From: Cyclobacteriaceae bacterium
Lineage (GTDB): Bacteria; Bacteroidota; Bacteroidia; Cytophagales; Cyclobacteriaceae
Assembly (NCBI GenBank): GCA_003565295.1
Contig: PXCO01000152.1
Location: forward strand, 1-60,222
DNA length: 60,222 bases
Direction of reading: 5' to 3'
Shown here: positions 43,652 through 52,666 of the stretch, piece after piece
How the letters are laid out: each line of letters begins with the position of its first letter
How positions within the stretch are numbered: position 1 is the first letter of the stretch
Made by a program: the position numbers and the translations under genes
The notes under the pieces: generated by a model
Database searches by the model: none
What the model was told of the DNA's origin: nothing
Seen by the model: only the letters and a program-made list of their open reading frames with translations

Positions 43652-44260
43652 TCAGTCCCTCACCCATTCCACCTTTTCGGCAATAGGCCCTCTTCTCCCC
43701 TGAGGCCATTTGTTCATATTAGGCTTGGCCACGTAGAAAAAACCCATCAGTTTGTCCTCTTCATCCAACCCGAAAAAGGGCTTTGCTTCTGGCCAGAACG
43801 TAGGGCCTCCGGTGCCCCAATAAGCAGCCAAGCCCCTTGCACTTGCGGTGAGGTACATGTTTTGCACGGCCATGGCCACGGCGGCCACTTCTTCCATTTC
43901 GGGGAGATTGGCCTTTAAGTCCCTTTTCATGCCAATGGAAATGATATGTGAGGCTTTTAAAGGGTTATTTTGGAGTTTTTGATAGGTAGCTTCTATAAAG
44001 TTGCCATTTTTTTCATTTCTTCTTTTATAAAGTTCAGATTGAAAATCGGCGAGTTTCTCAAGCCCCTTTCCGGTAAACACCTTAAATCTCCAGGGTTCTG
44101 TTAGCTTATGAGTAGGTGCCCAATTGGCATTTTCCAAAAGTTCTTGGATGATATGATCCTCCACAGGGTCATTTTCCTTGAATTGCGCCACAAACATGGA
44201 CCTTCGGTTGCGGATGATTTTGTTTACTTCCTCTACGTTGAAAATTGGCTTATTCATCAT
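43652..44260 (-). CDS. Nitroreductase family FMN oxidoreductase
   Basis: A 202-residue nitroreductase. FMN-binding features include the early RNRRSMF (Arg residues near 16-19), ANWAPTHKLTEPWRFKVF, and AVQNMYLTASARGLAAYWGTG in the C-terminal half. Family members reduce nitro compounds, quinones or flavins with NAD(P)H. No signal peptide. The gene stands alone between a propeller lipoprotein and a TonB receptor, so its physiological substrate is unclear. Confidence 0.9.
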   Translation of the reverse strand: MMNKPIFNVEEVNKIIRNRRSMFVAQFKENDPVEDHIIQELLENANWAPTHKLTEPWRFKVFTGKGLEKLADFQSELYKRRNEKNGNFIEATYQKLQNNPLKASHIISIGMKRDLKANLPEMEEVAAVAMAVQNMYLTASARGLAAYWGTGGPTFWPEAKPFFGLDEEDKLMGFFYVAKPNMNKWPQGRRGPIAEKVEWVRD

Positions 44261-44336
44261 AATATTGATAGCTTTTTGGTTAAATACCCATAGGGGTGGG
44301 TGTTTAAATAAATCGGACGTTGATCAGGGGGCAAAT

Positions 44337-46592
44337 TTAATACCTCATTCCAAGTTTGATTCCACCATAATAATTCCTGGGTGCGGCAGGTTGAAAAAAC
44401 CTCCCCCCAAATGCGTTAAGATCATTCCCTAAACTATATAATTCGTCCAATAGATTTTCAACTCCAACAAACGTTTCTAAGTCCCATCTTGCTCCCAGGT
44501 TTCTCCTCCATCCGGCCCTTAGGTTTATTAAGTGGTATGCATCCTGATACACGGTATTGGCATCATTTAGAGGGATCTCATCAACAAATTGGTGTGTAAG
44601 GTTAATGTAAATTCCCGCCCTGGTACGGATATCCAATTGATTAACCAAGGTATTGGGAGCTACCCCTGTAAGATCATTACCCGTGAAATCATTTTCACCT
44701 CTTGAATAATCACTAAAAGTAAAGAAATGCCCTGTATAGGTATGGGTGAGCTTCAGTTCCTGAACGAAGGAAAGTTGGTTCCGGATTAATGCGTAGTCTA
44801 ACAAGACTTCCACTCCCTTTTGATCCGTGGCTCCGGCGTTTCTAAAGAGCACTACACCTTGGGGATCTGTGAAGGTGGTGATGGTTTCATCCAATTTGAA
44901 ATAAAAGGCAGTCATGTCCAGGTTTACCATTCCCTTTTTGTAGCTGGCCCTATATCCCACTTCGTAATTGACACCCCTTTCTGCTTCAAGGTCCAGGTTG
45001 ATGGTGCCTTCATTGGTCCTTACTTCATCGATGGTAGGTGGGGAAAACCCGGAACTGATACTGCCGTGTATTGCGGAATGGTCATTCATTTTATAAGAAA
45101 GAGCCACCCTTGGAACAAGCACAGGATCAAACCTACGCAGCGCAGAGGAAGGACTGCCGGTAAGTGCATCAATATTCCTGGAGATATCATAGCTGGCAAA
45201 ATTCTGGCTAAGTCCCAGGGTAAATAGGAACTTCTCGGTCAGCTCAGCCTCTACTTGTTGGAAAAGAAATGCAGTGGTAGTGATCAGGTCATCACTAAAC
45301 CGGATGGTATCTGCCTGGCCCCCTCTGTTGCCGAAATTCTGGGCAGCAGCTTTTGCCAATTGATACTCCCCTCCCCCAATCAGCCTTACAGGCACGGTTC
45401 CAATGGTATTGTTATGTGTGAAGCTGGTGCGGCCGCCATAACTAAATTGTGTTTCTTTTTTATAATCCAAATTGAAAGGATTTTCAAAATCCACGGTGTT
45501 GAGGTACAGGGATGTTTTGTTGAATGTTTTTGGACTGAACTGGTAGGAATGGGCCAGGGTACCATACATAGACTTTAGGCCTATACTGGCATTTTGATCT
45601 GCTGAGCCCGGTCTTGCCATAGTGGGGTCAGTAGCCAACTGATCAGCAGTCAATGCGCCGGGGAGTTGATAAAACAAATCTGAATAAAGCAGCTGTGTGG
45701 TGATGCTTTGCTTATCGGAAGGGTGAAAATGACCGGCAATTTGAAAAACCTCCCTGTCCATGGCTGTATGTTCTCTGAATCCATCCGATTTTTGTTTGGC
45801 ATAGGAGGCGCTGATACTACCATTTTCCAGTTTTTGATCCACGCCAATCCTGTACCTGGTCAAACCAAAATCCCCCACATTGAGATCTGTACTGATCCGG
45901 TTTTCTTGTACATCCTGCTTGCTGGTAAAGCTGATGACCCCACCATTGCCCGCACCATAGATACTGCCGGCGGGGCCTTTGATGATTTCCGTGTTTTCTA
46001 TGTTTGATAAATCCAATATATTTAGGGGTGTGGTTCCATCCGCTGCGGTGAAGGGCATATCGTTCCAATATACCTTAACATTCCTCACCCCAAAAGGGGA
46101 CCTAAGGGAGCTACCCCTGATGGATATGCGGTAAGAGGCGGGGGCTCTTTCTTCTATGCGAATGCCAGGCTTTGTGTTAAAGGCATGTACGATGGAGGTT
46201 TCGTTAAATCTATAGAGTTCACTTTCCGAGATTCTAGAAATTCCCGCAGCCTGCACGAGAAGTGGTCTCTCAGTTTCAAAAGAAGACACCACCACTTCCG
46301 ATAAAATGTTGTCGGCCCTTTCCAGGCTAAGGGTATGCTCTCCACTGGCGGGTATGGTATATGCTTTTCGCTCAAAAGCCACATGGGTGAATACTCCTTC
46401 CGTAGGGCTATCCAAGGAAAGGGAGACCCTGCCATTTTCATCGGTCACAAAAGTGCGTTGATCACCTAGTTTTATGGAGACGTATGGAACAGGGTCTGCT
46501 GATTTATCATCCACTATGGTTAATATGGTCTGCCCAAAGAGTGTCGCAGGGAAATAGATCAAAATAGAAAATACGATATGCTTCATATTCAT
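44337..46592 (-). CDS. TonB-dependent receptor
   Basis: A 751-residue outer membrane receptor. Signal peptide (MNMKHIVFSILIYFPATLFG; Met3 is an alternative start), then a carboxypeptidase-regulatory-like domain (about 22-95), a plug (about 110-225: GIRIEERAPASYRISIRGSS, TEIIKGPAGSIYGAGNGGVI) and a 22-strand-type barrel ending in YYGGIKLGMRY with a terminal aromatic residue. The plug resembles siderophore or metal-chelate receptors more than SusC. No SusD gene is adjacent. It is divergent from the GMC dehydrogenase genes. Confidence 0.9.
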   Translation of the reverse strand: MNMKHIVFSILIYFPATLFGQTILTIVDDKSADPVPYVSIKLGDQRTFVTDENGRVSLSLDSPTEGVFTHVAFERKAYTIPASGEHTLSLERADNILSEVVVSSFETERPLLVQAAGISRISESELYRFNETSIVHAFNTKPGIRIEERAPASYRISIRGSSLRSPFGVRNVKVYWNDMPFTAADGTTPLNILDLSNIENTEIIKGPAGSIYGAGNGGVISFTSKQDVQENRISTDLNVGDFGLTRYRIGVDQKLENGSISASYAKQKSDGFREHTAMDREVFQIAGHFHPSDKQSITTQLLYSDLFYQLPGALTADQLATDPTMARPGSADQNASIGLKSMYGTLAHSYQFSPKTFNKTSLYLNTVDFENPFNLDYKKETQFSYGGRTSFTHNNTIGTVPVRLIGGGEYQLAKAAAQNFGNRGGQADTIRFSDDLITTTAFLFQQVEAELTEKFLFTLGLSQNFASYDISRNIDALTGSPSSALRRFDPVLVPRVALSYKMNDHSAIHGSISSGFSPPTIDEVRTNEGTINLDLEAERGVNYEVGYRASYKKGMVNLDMTAFYFKLDETITTFTDPQGVVLFRNAGATDQKGVEVLLDYALIRNQLSFVQELKLTHTYTGHFFTFSDYSRGENDFTGNDLTGVAPNTLVNQLDIRTRAGIYINLTHQFVDEIPLNDANTVYQDAYHLINLRAGWRRNLGARWDLETFVGVENLLDELYSLGNDLNAFGGRFFQPAAPRNYYGGIKLGMRY

Positions 46593-46625
46593 GGGTTAAT
46601 TTAAAACGGGGAAGTATCTAATCGA

Positions 46626-46633
46626 CAAAGGTA
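46626..46633 (-). promoter_or_regulatory. Candidate -7 element for the TonB receptor gene
   Basis: TACCTTTG on the minus strand (46633-46626) matches TAnnTTTG and lies 33 bases before the ATG at 46592. No TTTG is present at the usual distance upstream, so only the -7 half is supported. Confidence 0.35.
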
Positions 46634-46720
46634 CTCCATATACACATATATAATCCGCCGATAAAAAAAAGGTTCGTCACCTGATCAAAAAAAACTAAAT
46701 TGCAACCAAACGCTCATGCT

Positions 46721-47284
46721 ATGGACAGAAGAAATGCCTTAAAGCAATTGGCCACAATAACAGGAGGCCTTGTGCTGATACCTTCATGCGATTTCAGTGC
46801 TGAGGAGGCACTCAAAGCCTACGAAAATCTGGGCATAACCGAAAGGGATCAGCAGACATTAACTAAAATTGTGCAAGTGATTATACCCGGTAAGCATCTA
46901 AAAGGTGCAGAGGAGCTTTCTATGCAAGATTTCGTGCTGGTAATGGCGAATGATTGCTTGCCTGAGAAAGAAAGGAAGACTTTTGTGAAAGGCCTGAAAG
47001 GCATTGAGACCTATACCAAGGATCAATTTGGGAAAACCTTCGGGGAATTGAACCCCACAGATGGGGCAGAGGTGTTCCGGTCCATCATGGCGAAGAGCAC
47101 AAGCACAGATAAATCCACAGAAGTTGCACAAAATTTCTTGGGTACCACAAAAAGGTTCGCCCTTCAAGGGTATATGACCTCTGAATATTTTCTTACGGAA
47201 ATAAGCCCCTACCAATTAGTGCCCGGTGGGTTCAAAGGAAGCGTACCTCTAAAAGAAACTGAAATTGTAAAGACCAATGGCTAA
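46721..47284 (+). CDS. Gluconate 2-dehydrogenase subunit 3-like protein (GMC small subunit)
   Basis: A 187-residue protein from Met 46721, giving a Tat-like signal MDRRNALKQLATITGG with a possible lipobox (IPSC, Cys23). The rest is helical and matches the hitchhiker small subunit of FAD-dependent gluconate, sorbitol and glucose dehydrogenases: LTKIVQVIIPG, GIETYTKDQFGKTFGELN and GYMTSEYFLTE with a Gly-rich end. It helps export or stability of the catalytic subunit, which lacks its own signal. It overlaps that gene by eight bases. Confidence 0.88.
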   Translation: MDRRNALKQLATITGGLVLIPSCDFSAEEALKAYENLGITERDQQTLTKIVQVIIPGKHLKGAEELSMQDFVLVMANDCLPEKERKTFVKGLKGIETYTKDQFGKTFGELNPTDGAEVFRSIMAKSTSTDKSTEVAQNFLGTTKRFALQGYMTSEYFLTEISPYQLVPGGFKGSVPLKETEIVKTNG

Positions 47285-48980
47285 TCTAAATACTCAACAT
47301 AAACAGAATAACACTTACGATGCCATTGTAATTGGCTCGGGAATGAGCGGGGGATGGGCCGCCAAAGAATTGACAGAAAAGGGGCTAAAAACCTTGGTAT
47401 TGGAAAGGGGGCGGGAAGTCCAGCACATGAAGGATTACCCCACCACCAATAAATACCCTTGGGAATTCGAACACCGGGGGCAAATTCCGGAGGATGTTCA
47501 AAAGGAAAACCCCATAGTGAGCAGGTGTTATGCTTTTAGAGAGGATGCCCAGCACTTTTTCGTAAAAGATACAGAACACCCCTACGTACAGGAAAAGCCC
47601 TTTGATTGGATAAGGGGATATCAAACCGGAGGCAAATCCCTGCTATGGGCAAGGCATGTACAGCGGTGGAGTGATTATGACTTTGAGGGGCCTGCCAGGG
47701 ACGGATTTGCGGTAGACTGGCCCATAAGGTACAAAGACCTTGAACCCTGGTATGCTCATGTGGAAAAATTCGTTGGCGTTTCCGGGAATAGGGACGGTTT
47801 GCCGCATCTACCTGATGGAGAGTTTCTCCCTCCAATGGAGCTCTCTGCCGTTGAAGAATATTTCAAGTCATTTGTATCCAAGAATTATCAGGGCAGGGAT
47901 GTCATCATCGCCCGTTGTGCCCACATCACGGGCAATGAAGAATACTATGCCAAACAAGGTAGGACTCTTTGTCAACACCGGGTTTTATGCCAGCGGGGCT
48001 GTCCTTTTGGAGGCTATTTCAGCAGTAATTCGGCCACCTTGCCTTGGGCTATGAAAACGGGGAATCTCACCCTACAGCACCATGCGGTAGTTCACAGTAT
48101 TATCTATGATGAGGCCAAGGGAAAAGCAACAGGGGTTAAAGTGATAGATGCCAATACCAAAGAAGAAACCGAATATTATGCCGAGGTGATATTTCTAAAT
48201 GCCTCTGCTTTAAATACCAATCTTGTTTTATTAAACTCAACATCCAATCGATTTCCTGAAGGACTAGGTAATGATAATGGCCTACTGGGTAAATACATCG
48301 CCTTCCATAATTACCGGGCAGGAGTCTCCGGAGAATATGAAGGCTTAATGGAGTACACCACAGAGGGTAGAAGGCCAACCAGTGCCTATATCCCTCGGTT
48401 TAGAAATTTGTTTAAGCAAGAAACTGATTTCTTGAGGGGCTATGCGGCAGGGTTTAGTGGCAGCAGGGGCATTGAAAGAGACCTCTCCGATGTGGGAGAA
48501 CGCCTGGAAAAAGGAATGATCTCCCCAAAATATGGTACCTGGAGAGTGGGGTCTCACATGATGGGAGAAACCATCCCCAAGGAGGAAAGTCGAGTGAGTC
48601 TGGATCCTAAAAAGACCGATGAGTGGGGGATACCGCTATTAAAAGTGGATGTGGGATATGATGACAATGATGAAAAGATGGTGAAAGACTATCTGGAACA
48701 AGTAACAGAAATGTTTGAAGCTGCTGGGTTTACCAATATCAGAACAAGGGACGACCATAGAGCACCCGGATTGGACATCCATGAGATGGGCGGTGTACGT
48801 ATGGGCAAGGACCCTAAAACCAGTTTGCTCAATAAATGGAATCAGCTTCATGCCGTTTCCAATGTTTACGTAACTGATGGAGCTTGCATGACCTCTACCA
48901 GTACGCAAAATCCCTCGATCACCTACATGGCCATGGCGGCAAGGGCGGTGGATCATGCAGTGAAGGAAAAGGGAAAATAG
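47277..48980 (+). CDS. GMC-family FAD dehydrogenase catalytic subunit with [3Fe-4S]-type motif
   Basis: A 567-residue protein with FAD motif AIVIGSGMSGGWAAKEL (16-32), GYQTGGKSLLWARHVQRW (114-131) and C-terminal HEMGGVRMGKDP followed by NPSITYMAMAARA. Cys232, Cys238 and Cys242 (LCQHRVLCQRGC) have exactly the C-x5-C-x3-C spacing of the [3Fe-4S] ligands in Burkholderia FAD glucose dehydrogenase. No signal peptide: export would be by hitch-hiking with the small subunit encoded just upstream. Likely oxidises a sugar in the periplasm, passing electrons to a cytochrome not encoded here. Confidence 0.9.
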   Translation: MANLNTQHKQNNTYDAIVIGSGMSGGWAAKELTEKGLKTLVLERGREVQHMKDYPTTNKYPWEFEHRGQIPEDVQKENPIVSRCYAFREDAQHFFVKDTEHPYVQEKPFDWIRGYQTGGKSLLWARHVQRWSDYDFEGPARDGFAVDWPIRYKDLEPWYAHVEKFVGVSGNRDGLPHLPDGEFLPPMELSAVEEYFKSFVSKNYQGRDVIIARCAHITGNEEYYAKQGRTLCQHRVLCQRGCPFGGYFSSNSATLPWAMKTGNLTLQHHAVVHSIIYDEAKGKATGVKVIDANTKEETEYYAEVIFLNASALNTNLVLLNSTSNRFPEGLGNDNGLLGKYIAFHNYRAGVSGEYEGLMEYTTEGRRPTSAYIPRFRNLFKQETDFLRGYAAGFSGSRGIERDLSDVGERLEKGMISPKYGTWRVGSHMMGETIPKEESRVSLDPKKTDEWGIPLLKVDVGYDDNDEKMVKDYLEQVTEMFEAAGFTNIRTRDDHRAPGLDIHEMGGVRMGKDPKTSLLNKWNQLHAVSNVYVTDGACMTSTSTQNPSITYMAMAARAVDHAVKEKGK

Positions 48981-48997
48981 GATGTAGGTATTCTATT

Positions 48998-49567
48998 TCA
49001 GCCTTCGGAATGATTTCTTCGCATCTTTTTGGAGATGGCGTCAAGGGATTTTTGTATACGTTGTGTGGGATTCCCACTGACAATTGCGTAGGGAATTCCG
49101 GTTTGCTGAATGAGGTCCAAATACCAGTCGTAAAGAAATTTTCTTGTCTTGGGGTCGGGGTGTTCCCTTTGTGGATCTTCTTCCCAGGGAAGGTCAATGT
49201 CTGTGAGCAGGTATAGATGGGGGAGGCGTGTTTTAAGTTTTGTTTCGATCCATGGGTGCAGTTGCTTGTACTTGAAGAGGCTCCAAACTTTGATGACTTG
49301 AAGGTCGGTATCACAAAACAGGTAGTTTTTCGCTGACCGGTGGAGTTGATCCTGTAGGTTTAACTGTCCTTTGGCGATGGACAGTAGATCCTCAAAGGTA
49401 TAGGGTCTGTTCAGGTTTTCGATATAAGTTCTAGCATACTCAGGAACCCATGGTTCACCAAAATGAACTGCCAAGTCCCTAGCCAGGGTGCTTTTACCTG
49501 TGGATTCAGGGCCTATAATGCTGATAATTTTCGGTAGAAGCATGGTTAAAAATATTTTTTTTACCAC
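48998..49567 (-). CDS. NadR-like AAA ATPase, probable nicotinamide riboside kinase
   Basis: A 189-residue P-loop protein with Walker A GPESTGKST (19-27), EPWVPEYARTY after it, CDTDLQVIKVWS and a lid region (LPHLYLLTDIDLPWEEDP, then REHPDPKTR). It corresponds to the C-terminal kinase domain of NadR, without the NMN adenylyltransferase half. It would phosphorylate nicotinamide riboside to NMN. A start at Met9 is possible. It lies just after the pnuC-like gene in the same direction, so uptake and phosphorylation are linked. Confidence 0.88.
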   Translation of the reverse strand: MVKKIFLTMLLPKIISIIGPESTGKSTLARDLAVHFGEPWVPEYARTYIENLNRPYTFEDLLSIAKGQLNLQDQLHRSAKNYLFCDTDLQVIKVWSLFKYKQLHPWIETKLKTRLPHLYLLTDIDLPWEEDPQREHPDPKTRKFLYDWYLDLIQQTGIPYAIVSGNPTQRIQKSLDAISKKMRRNHSEG

Positions 49568-49631
49568 AAAGGTTATTAAGTGGTTGAGTAATTTATTTTT
49601 TTATCGATGACCTTCATCCTTAAATTCCATA

Positions 49632-50240
49632 TTATTTGCCCTTTTCAGCTTTTATCCAAGAATAGAGCCCGATGCATGCCATAATAGTGAATACCCCAAA
49701 CTGAAAGGCGGTAAGGGGCAGGCCTTTGTAAAGGTATAAGGGAACGGAGATGAGGTCAGTGAGTATCCAGGCTATCCAGTTCTCCACCTTTTTTTTAGCC
49801 ATCAGCCACATCCCCACAAAGGCAAAAGAGGTGGTCAACGCATCCCATACAGGTACATCGCTATCGGTGAAAAAATGGAGTACAGCATGCAAAGTAAGAT
49901 AGGAAGCGATCAATAAAGCCATGGTTACACCCCAGCCTCTTACACTCAGCCAGGTCACAGGCAGCTCTTTTTTTCCCGGTTTGGGATTGGCCCATAAGTA
50001 CCACCCGTAGATGGACATGGAGAAATAGTAGGCATTGATCCCCATATCAGCGTATAGGCGTACCTGAAAGCAAATCCAGACATATATCAAAGTACTGACA
50101 ATCCCTGTGGGGAATACCAGTATATTCCGCTTAATGGAAAAGAAAACAGAGGCTAAACCAAAAAACACGGCAATGGTCTCCAGCCATGACATTTCCTCCA
50201 TGCCGATAAGAATAGGATTGATCCAAATTTGATGTTCCAT
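49632..50240 (-). CDS. pnuC: Nicotinamide riboside transporter PnuC
   Basis: A 202-residue membrane protein with about seven helices. The family signature is seen in LETIAVFFGLASVFFSIKRN, FPTGIVSTLIYVWICF, YADMGINAYYFSMSIYGWYLW and NWIAWILTDLISVPLYLYKG. PnuC moves nicotinamide riboside across the inner membrane by facilitated diffusion, trapped by phosphorylation from the NadR-like kinase encoded 64 bases downstream. A start at Met14 or Met17 is possible. No riboswitch-like structure was recognised in the short leader. Confidence 0.9.
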   Translation of the reverse strand: MEHQIWINPILIGMEEMSWLETIAVFFGLASVFFSIKRNILVFPTGIVSTLIYVWICFQVRLYADMGINAYYFSMSIYGWYLWANPKPGKKELPVTWLSVRGWGVTMALLIASYLTLHAVLHFFTDSDVPVWDALTTSFAFVGMWLMAKKKVENWIAWILTDLISVPLYLYKGLPLTAFQFGVFTIMACIGLYSWIKAEKGK

Positions 50241-50270
50241 TTCAATGAATTTAAGGAAGGGGCAAAAATA

Positions 50271-50304
50271 AAAAAGCGGAAGGATATCACACCTCCCGCT
50301 TTTT
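50271..50304 (-). terminator. Terminator of the parvulin operon
   Basis: AAAAAGCGGGAGG and CCTTCCGCTTTTT on the minus strand form a long stem with one mismatch around an 8-base loop, with flanking A/T runs. It lies 28 bases after the SurA-like stop and just before pnuC; it may work in both directions. Confidence 0.85.
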
Positions 50305-50331
50305 ATATTTCCAAGCTTTTATGTTTCAAAC

Positions 50332-51762
50332 TTATTCTTTTAGCACCTCACAACGGTCATATTGTGGGTCTATATCTATAAATACCTCTTCTTTTGCCAA
50401 TAGAAACCATTTACTTAAAATGTCCTCTTCTTTCTTTCGGCGTGTAGCCTGTTTTAGTTTTTCATAATCGTCTTTGAGATTAGCCCTGTGGGCGGGAAAT
50501 CGTTCCTTGTAAAATAAAATTCGAACAGACGGCTCGCTTCTACCGGACCTTTGGTCAACATCGTCATATCTCATAGGCACCGTAACGTCTCCAACGTTCA
50601 TCGTGTCAATGGTAAAATACAGCACAGGGTCTTCCAGTGTTCTCAAGGTCAATCTGTTGGACCCGCTATTGGGGTCAGTGAAAAAGCCTCCGTTGTCGGA
50701 AGTTTCCCTGTCATCAGAATGCTCTTTTGCAGCCTTGGCAAAAGATATTTTATCGGCCAAGATTTCCTTACGTAGGCTATCCAAATATTTTTCAGCCCTA
50801 ACCACATCCTCCTCTGAGGGTTCAGGTTTGATCAAGATATGGCGGGTATTATAGGTATTTCCTCTCCTTTCCAGCAATTGGATCATGTGGAAACCAAACA
50901 TGCTTTCCACCGGGTCACTGATTTCTCCTGGCTTTAGGGCATAAGAAGTGGCCTCGTATTCGGGGGCCAATTCACCTCTTCTGAAAAACCCCAAATCCCC
51001 ACCTTGGGCACCGGATCCCGGGTCTTGAGAATATCTCCTGGCCATACTGGCAAAGTCTTCCTCCCCATCCAGGATTTTTTGTTTGATCTCCAAGAGCTGT
51101 TTAACCACCTTGTCTTTCTGTTCTTTGCTTACTTCAGGTTTCTTCACAATTTGGCCTACTGTAACCTCTGCTGAGAAAAAGGGCAAACTATCTTTTGGAA
51201 TCCCTTCAAAAAACTTTCTGACGTCTGCTGGCGATACAGTTAAGTCTTCGGCAATCTTTCCTTGCATTTTTTGCACAATCATTTGTTCCTTGATCGCATC
51301 CTCCATTTCTGCTTTGAGCTGGTCTGCGGTCTTGCCGTAAATCTCTACTAGTGACTCCTCGTCCCCACCAAATTGTGAAAGCACCATGCTGAACCGTTGG
51401 TCGGTTTGGATCATCACCTCAGCGTCGGAGACCAACACGGAGTCGATTTCTGATTTGGCCACCATTAATTTGTTGATGAGCATGGATTCAAAAACATCAC
51501 ATCTTGAAGGAGCCTCAAACCCCTGTTGTGACTGAGAGACTGCTTCCAAATAAGCCTTTTGGAGATCTGACTCCAAAATGATGTGGTTGTCTACCTTAGC
51601 AATAATTTTGTCCAAAACCTGTCCAGATGGCCTTTCTTCCTTCACGGGGGTTTCTGCACTGGCGATTGCAGAGGTGTCTCCGTCCTGGGCCCATAGGAAG
51701 GTGCCAGTACTAAAAAATAAAATAAAGACTATTGAATAGGTGGATCTTATTAACTTAATCAT
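50332..51762 (-). CDS. SurA-like parvulin peptidyl-prolyl isomerase
   Basis: A 476-residue protein from Met 51762, chosen because it gives a signal peptide (MIKLIRSTYSIVFILFFSTGTFLWA). It has a SurA N-terminal chaperone region (about 35-190: IIAKVDNHIILESDLQKAY) and two parvulin-type domains (about 195-300 with SQDPGSGAQGGDLGFF, and 305-400 with HSDDRETSDNGGFF). It should escort outer membrane proteins through the periplasm. Third gene of the operon; its start overlaps the upstream stop by eight bases. Confidence 0.9.
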   Translation of the reverse strand: MIKLIRSTYSIVFILFFSTGTFLWAQDGDTSAIASAETPVKEERPSGQVLDKIIAKVDNHIILESDLQKAYLEAVSQSQQGFEAPSRCDVFESMLINKLMVAKSEIDSVLVSDAEVMIQTDQRFSMVLSQFGGDEESLVEIYGKTADQLKAEMEDAIKEQMIVQKMQGKIAEDLTVSPADVRKFFEGIPKDSLPFFSAEVTVGQIVKKPEVSKEQKDKVVKQLLEIKQKILDGEEDFASMARRYSQDPGSGAQGGDLGFFRRGELAPEYEATSYALKPGEISDPVESMFGFHMIQLLERRGNTYNTRHILIKPEPSEEDVVRAEKYLDSLRKEILADKISFAKAAKEHSDDRETSDNGGFFTDPNSGSNRLTLRTLEDPVLYFTIDTMNVGDVTVPMRYDDVDQRSGRSEPSVRILFYKERFPAHRANLKDDYEKLKQATRRKKEEDILSKWFLLAKEEVFIDIDPQYDRCEVLKE

Positions 51763-52666
51763 AAATTCTAAATTCATTATTGTCCAAAGCCTTGTTGTAA
51801 ACATCCTTGTGCAACTGTTCGGCAAGTGCCACTCTTCTTTTGTTAACGATTATTTTAGAGATTTCATCTCTTACAAACTCCAAAGGTGGCACCTGATCCT
51901 GAAGTTTGTATTCTAATATGCTGAAATAATAGGTGTAATTATCATCATCTACACTGATGAGTGAATTGTTTTTTAACAATTGTACTTTATTTGAATTTTG
52001 AGCCAAGGGGGTATTCAAAATGATGTCATCGAATTTGATCCAGTTTCCATCCTCTAGGTAATAGTTGTTGGCATACCTTAATGCCAGCTCTTTAAGTTCA
52101 TCCTTATTGGCCTCACTCTGGCTCCTAAGCAATCGCTCAAGTTGCCTTTTTTGGGGGAGGTTTTTCTCCAGTTTCACGAAATTAGTGCGTACAATGATTT
52201 CTTTTAAGGAGAAATTTTCCTTATGGGCATTATAATAATCCTCTATTTCCTGTAGGCTTACCTCCCTGTCCAATTTCTGCTCTACAAAAGATTTTTCGAA
52301 TTCGTATACGATAAGTGCATATCTGTAATCCAGTAGTTTCCGTTCTAATTCTGCCTCATTGAGGCTCAGGTTTTTACTTGCTTCCTTTATCATCAATTGC
52401 TTCCTGATCCAATTTTGTAGATATCGGTTTACCAATTCAGAACTGTCCAACTCCCCTTGATTTTCCTTTCGGATAAACTCAATATCCGAAAACTTCAGGG
52501 AGTTTTTCCCGACAGTTGCCAAAACCGGGTCATCCTCATCCCCCTCCTCGCTTTTTATTTTAAAAAAATCGCAAGAAGTCGTCAGCCCTATGCCAAGGCA
52601 TAAAACCAACATCTTAACGGAGGGCCAGCTGATAGGCTTTACTTTTCTCTTTTTCATCAACCTCAA
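51755..52666 (-). CDS. SurA N-terminal-like lipoprotein without a clear parvulin domain
   Basis: Up to 303 residues. Three starts are possible: 52666, 52657 (MKKRKVKPISW) and 52612 (MLVLCLGIGLTTSC), the last lying one base after the upstream stop. All lead into the lipobox LTTSC. The mature part has ATVGKNSLKFSDIEFIR and a long helical region (ELVNRYLQNWIRKQLMIKEA), like the chaperone part of SurA/PrsA. The C-terminal half lacks the HILL/GGDLG motifs of active parvulins. Middle gene of the operon, so it likely works with its two neighbours. Confidence 0.8.
   Translation of the reverse strand: MRLMKKRKVKPISWPSVKMLVLCLGIGLTTSCDFFKIKSEEGDEDDPVLATVGKNSLKFSDIEFIRKENQGELDSSELVNRYLQNWIRKQLMIKEASKNLSLNEAELERKLLDYRYALIVYEFEKSFVEQKLDREVSLQEIEDYYNAHKENFSLKEIIVRTNFVKLEKNLPQKRQLERLLRSQSEANKDELKELALRYANNYYLEDGNWIKFDDIILNTPLAQNSNKVQLLKNNSLISVDDDNYTYYFSILEYKLQDQVPPLEFVRDEISKIIVNKRRVALAEQLHKDVYNKALDNNEFRIYD

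Noticed and set aside
49568-50240. Riboswitch upstream of pnuC
   Set aside because: The leader between the operon terminator and pnuC is only about 30 bases, too short for a known riboswitch class.
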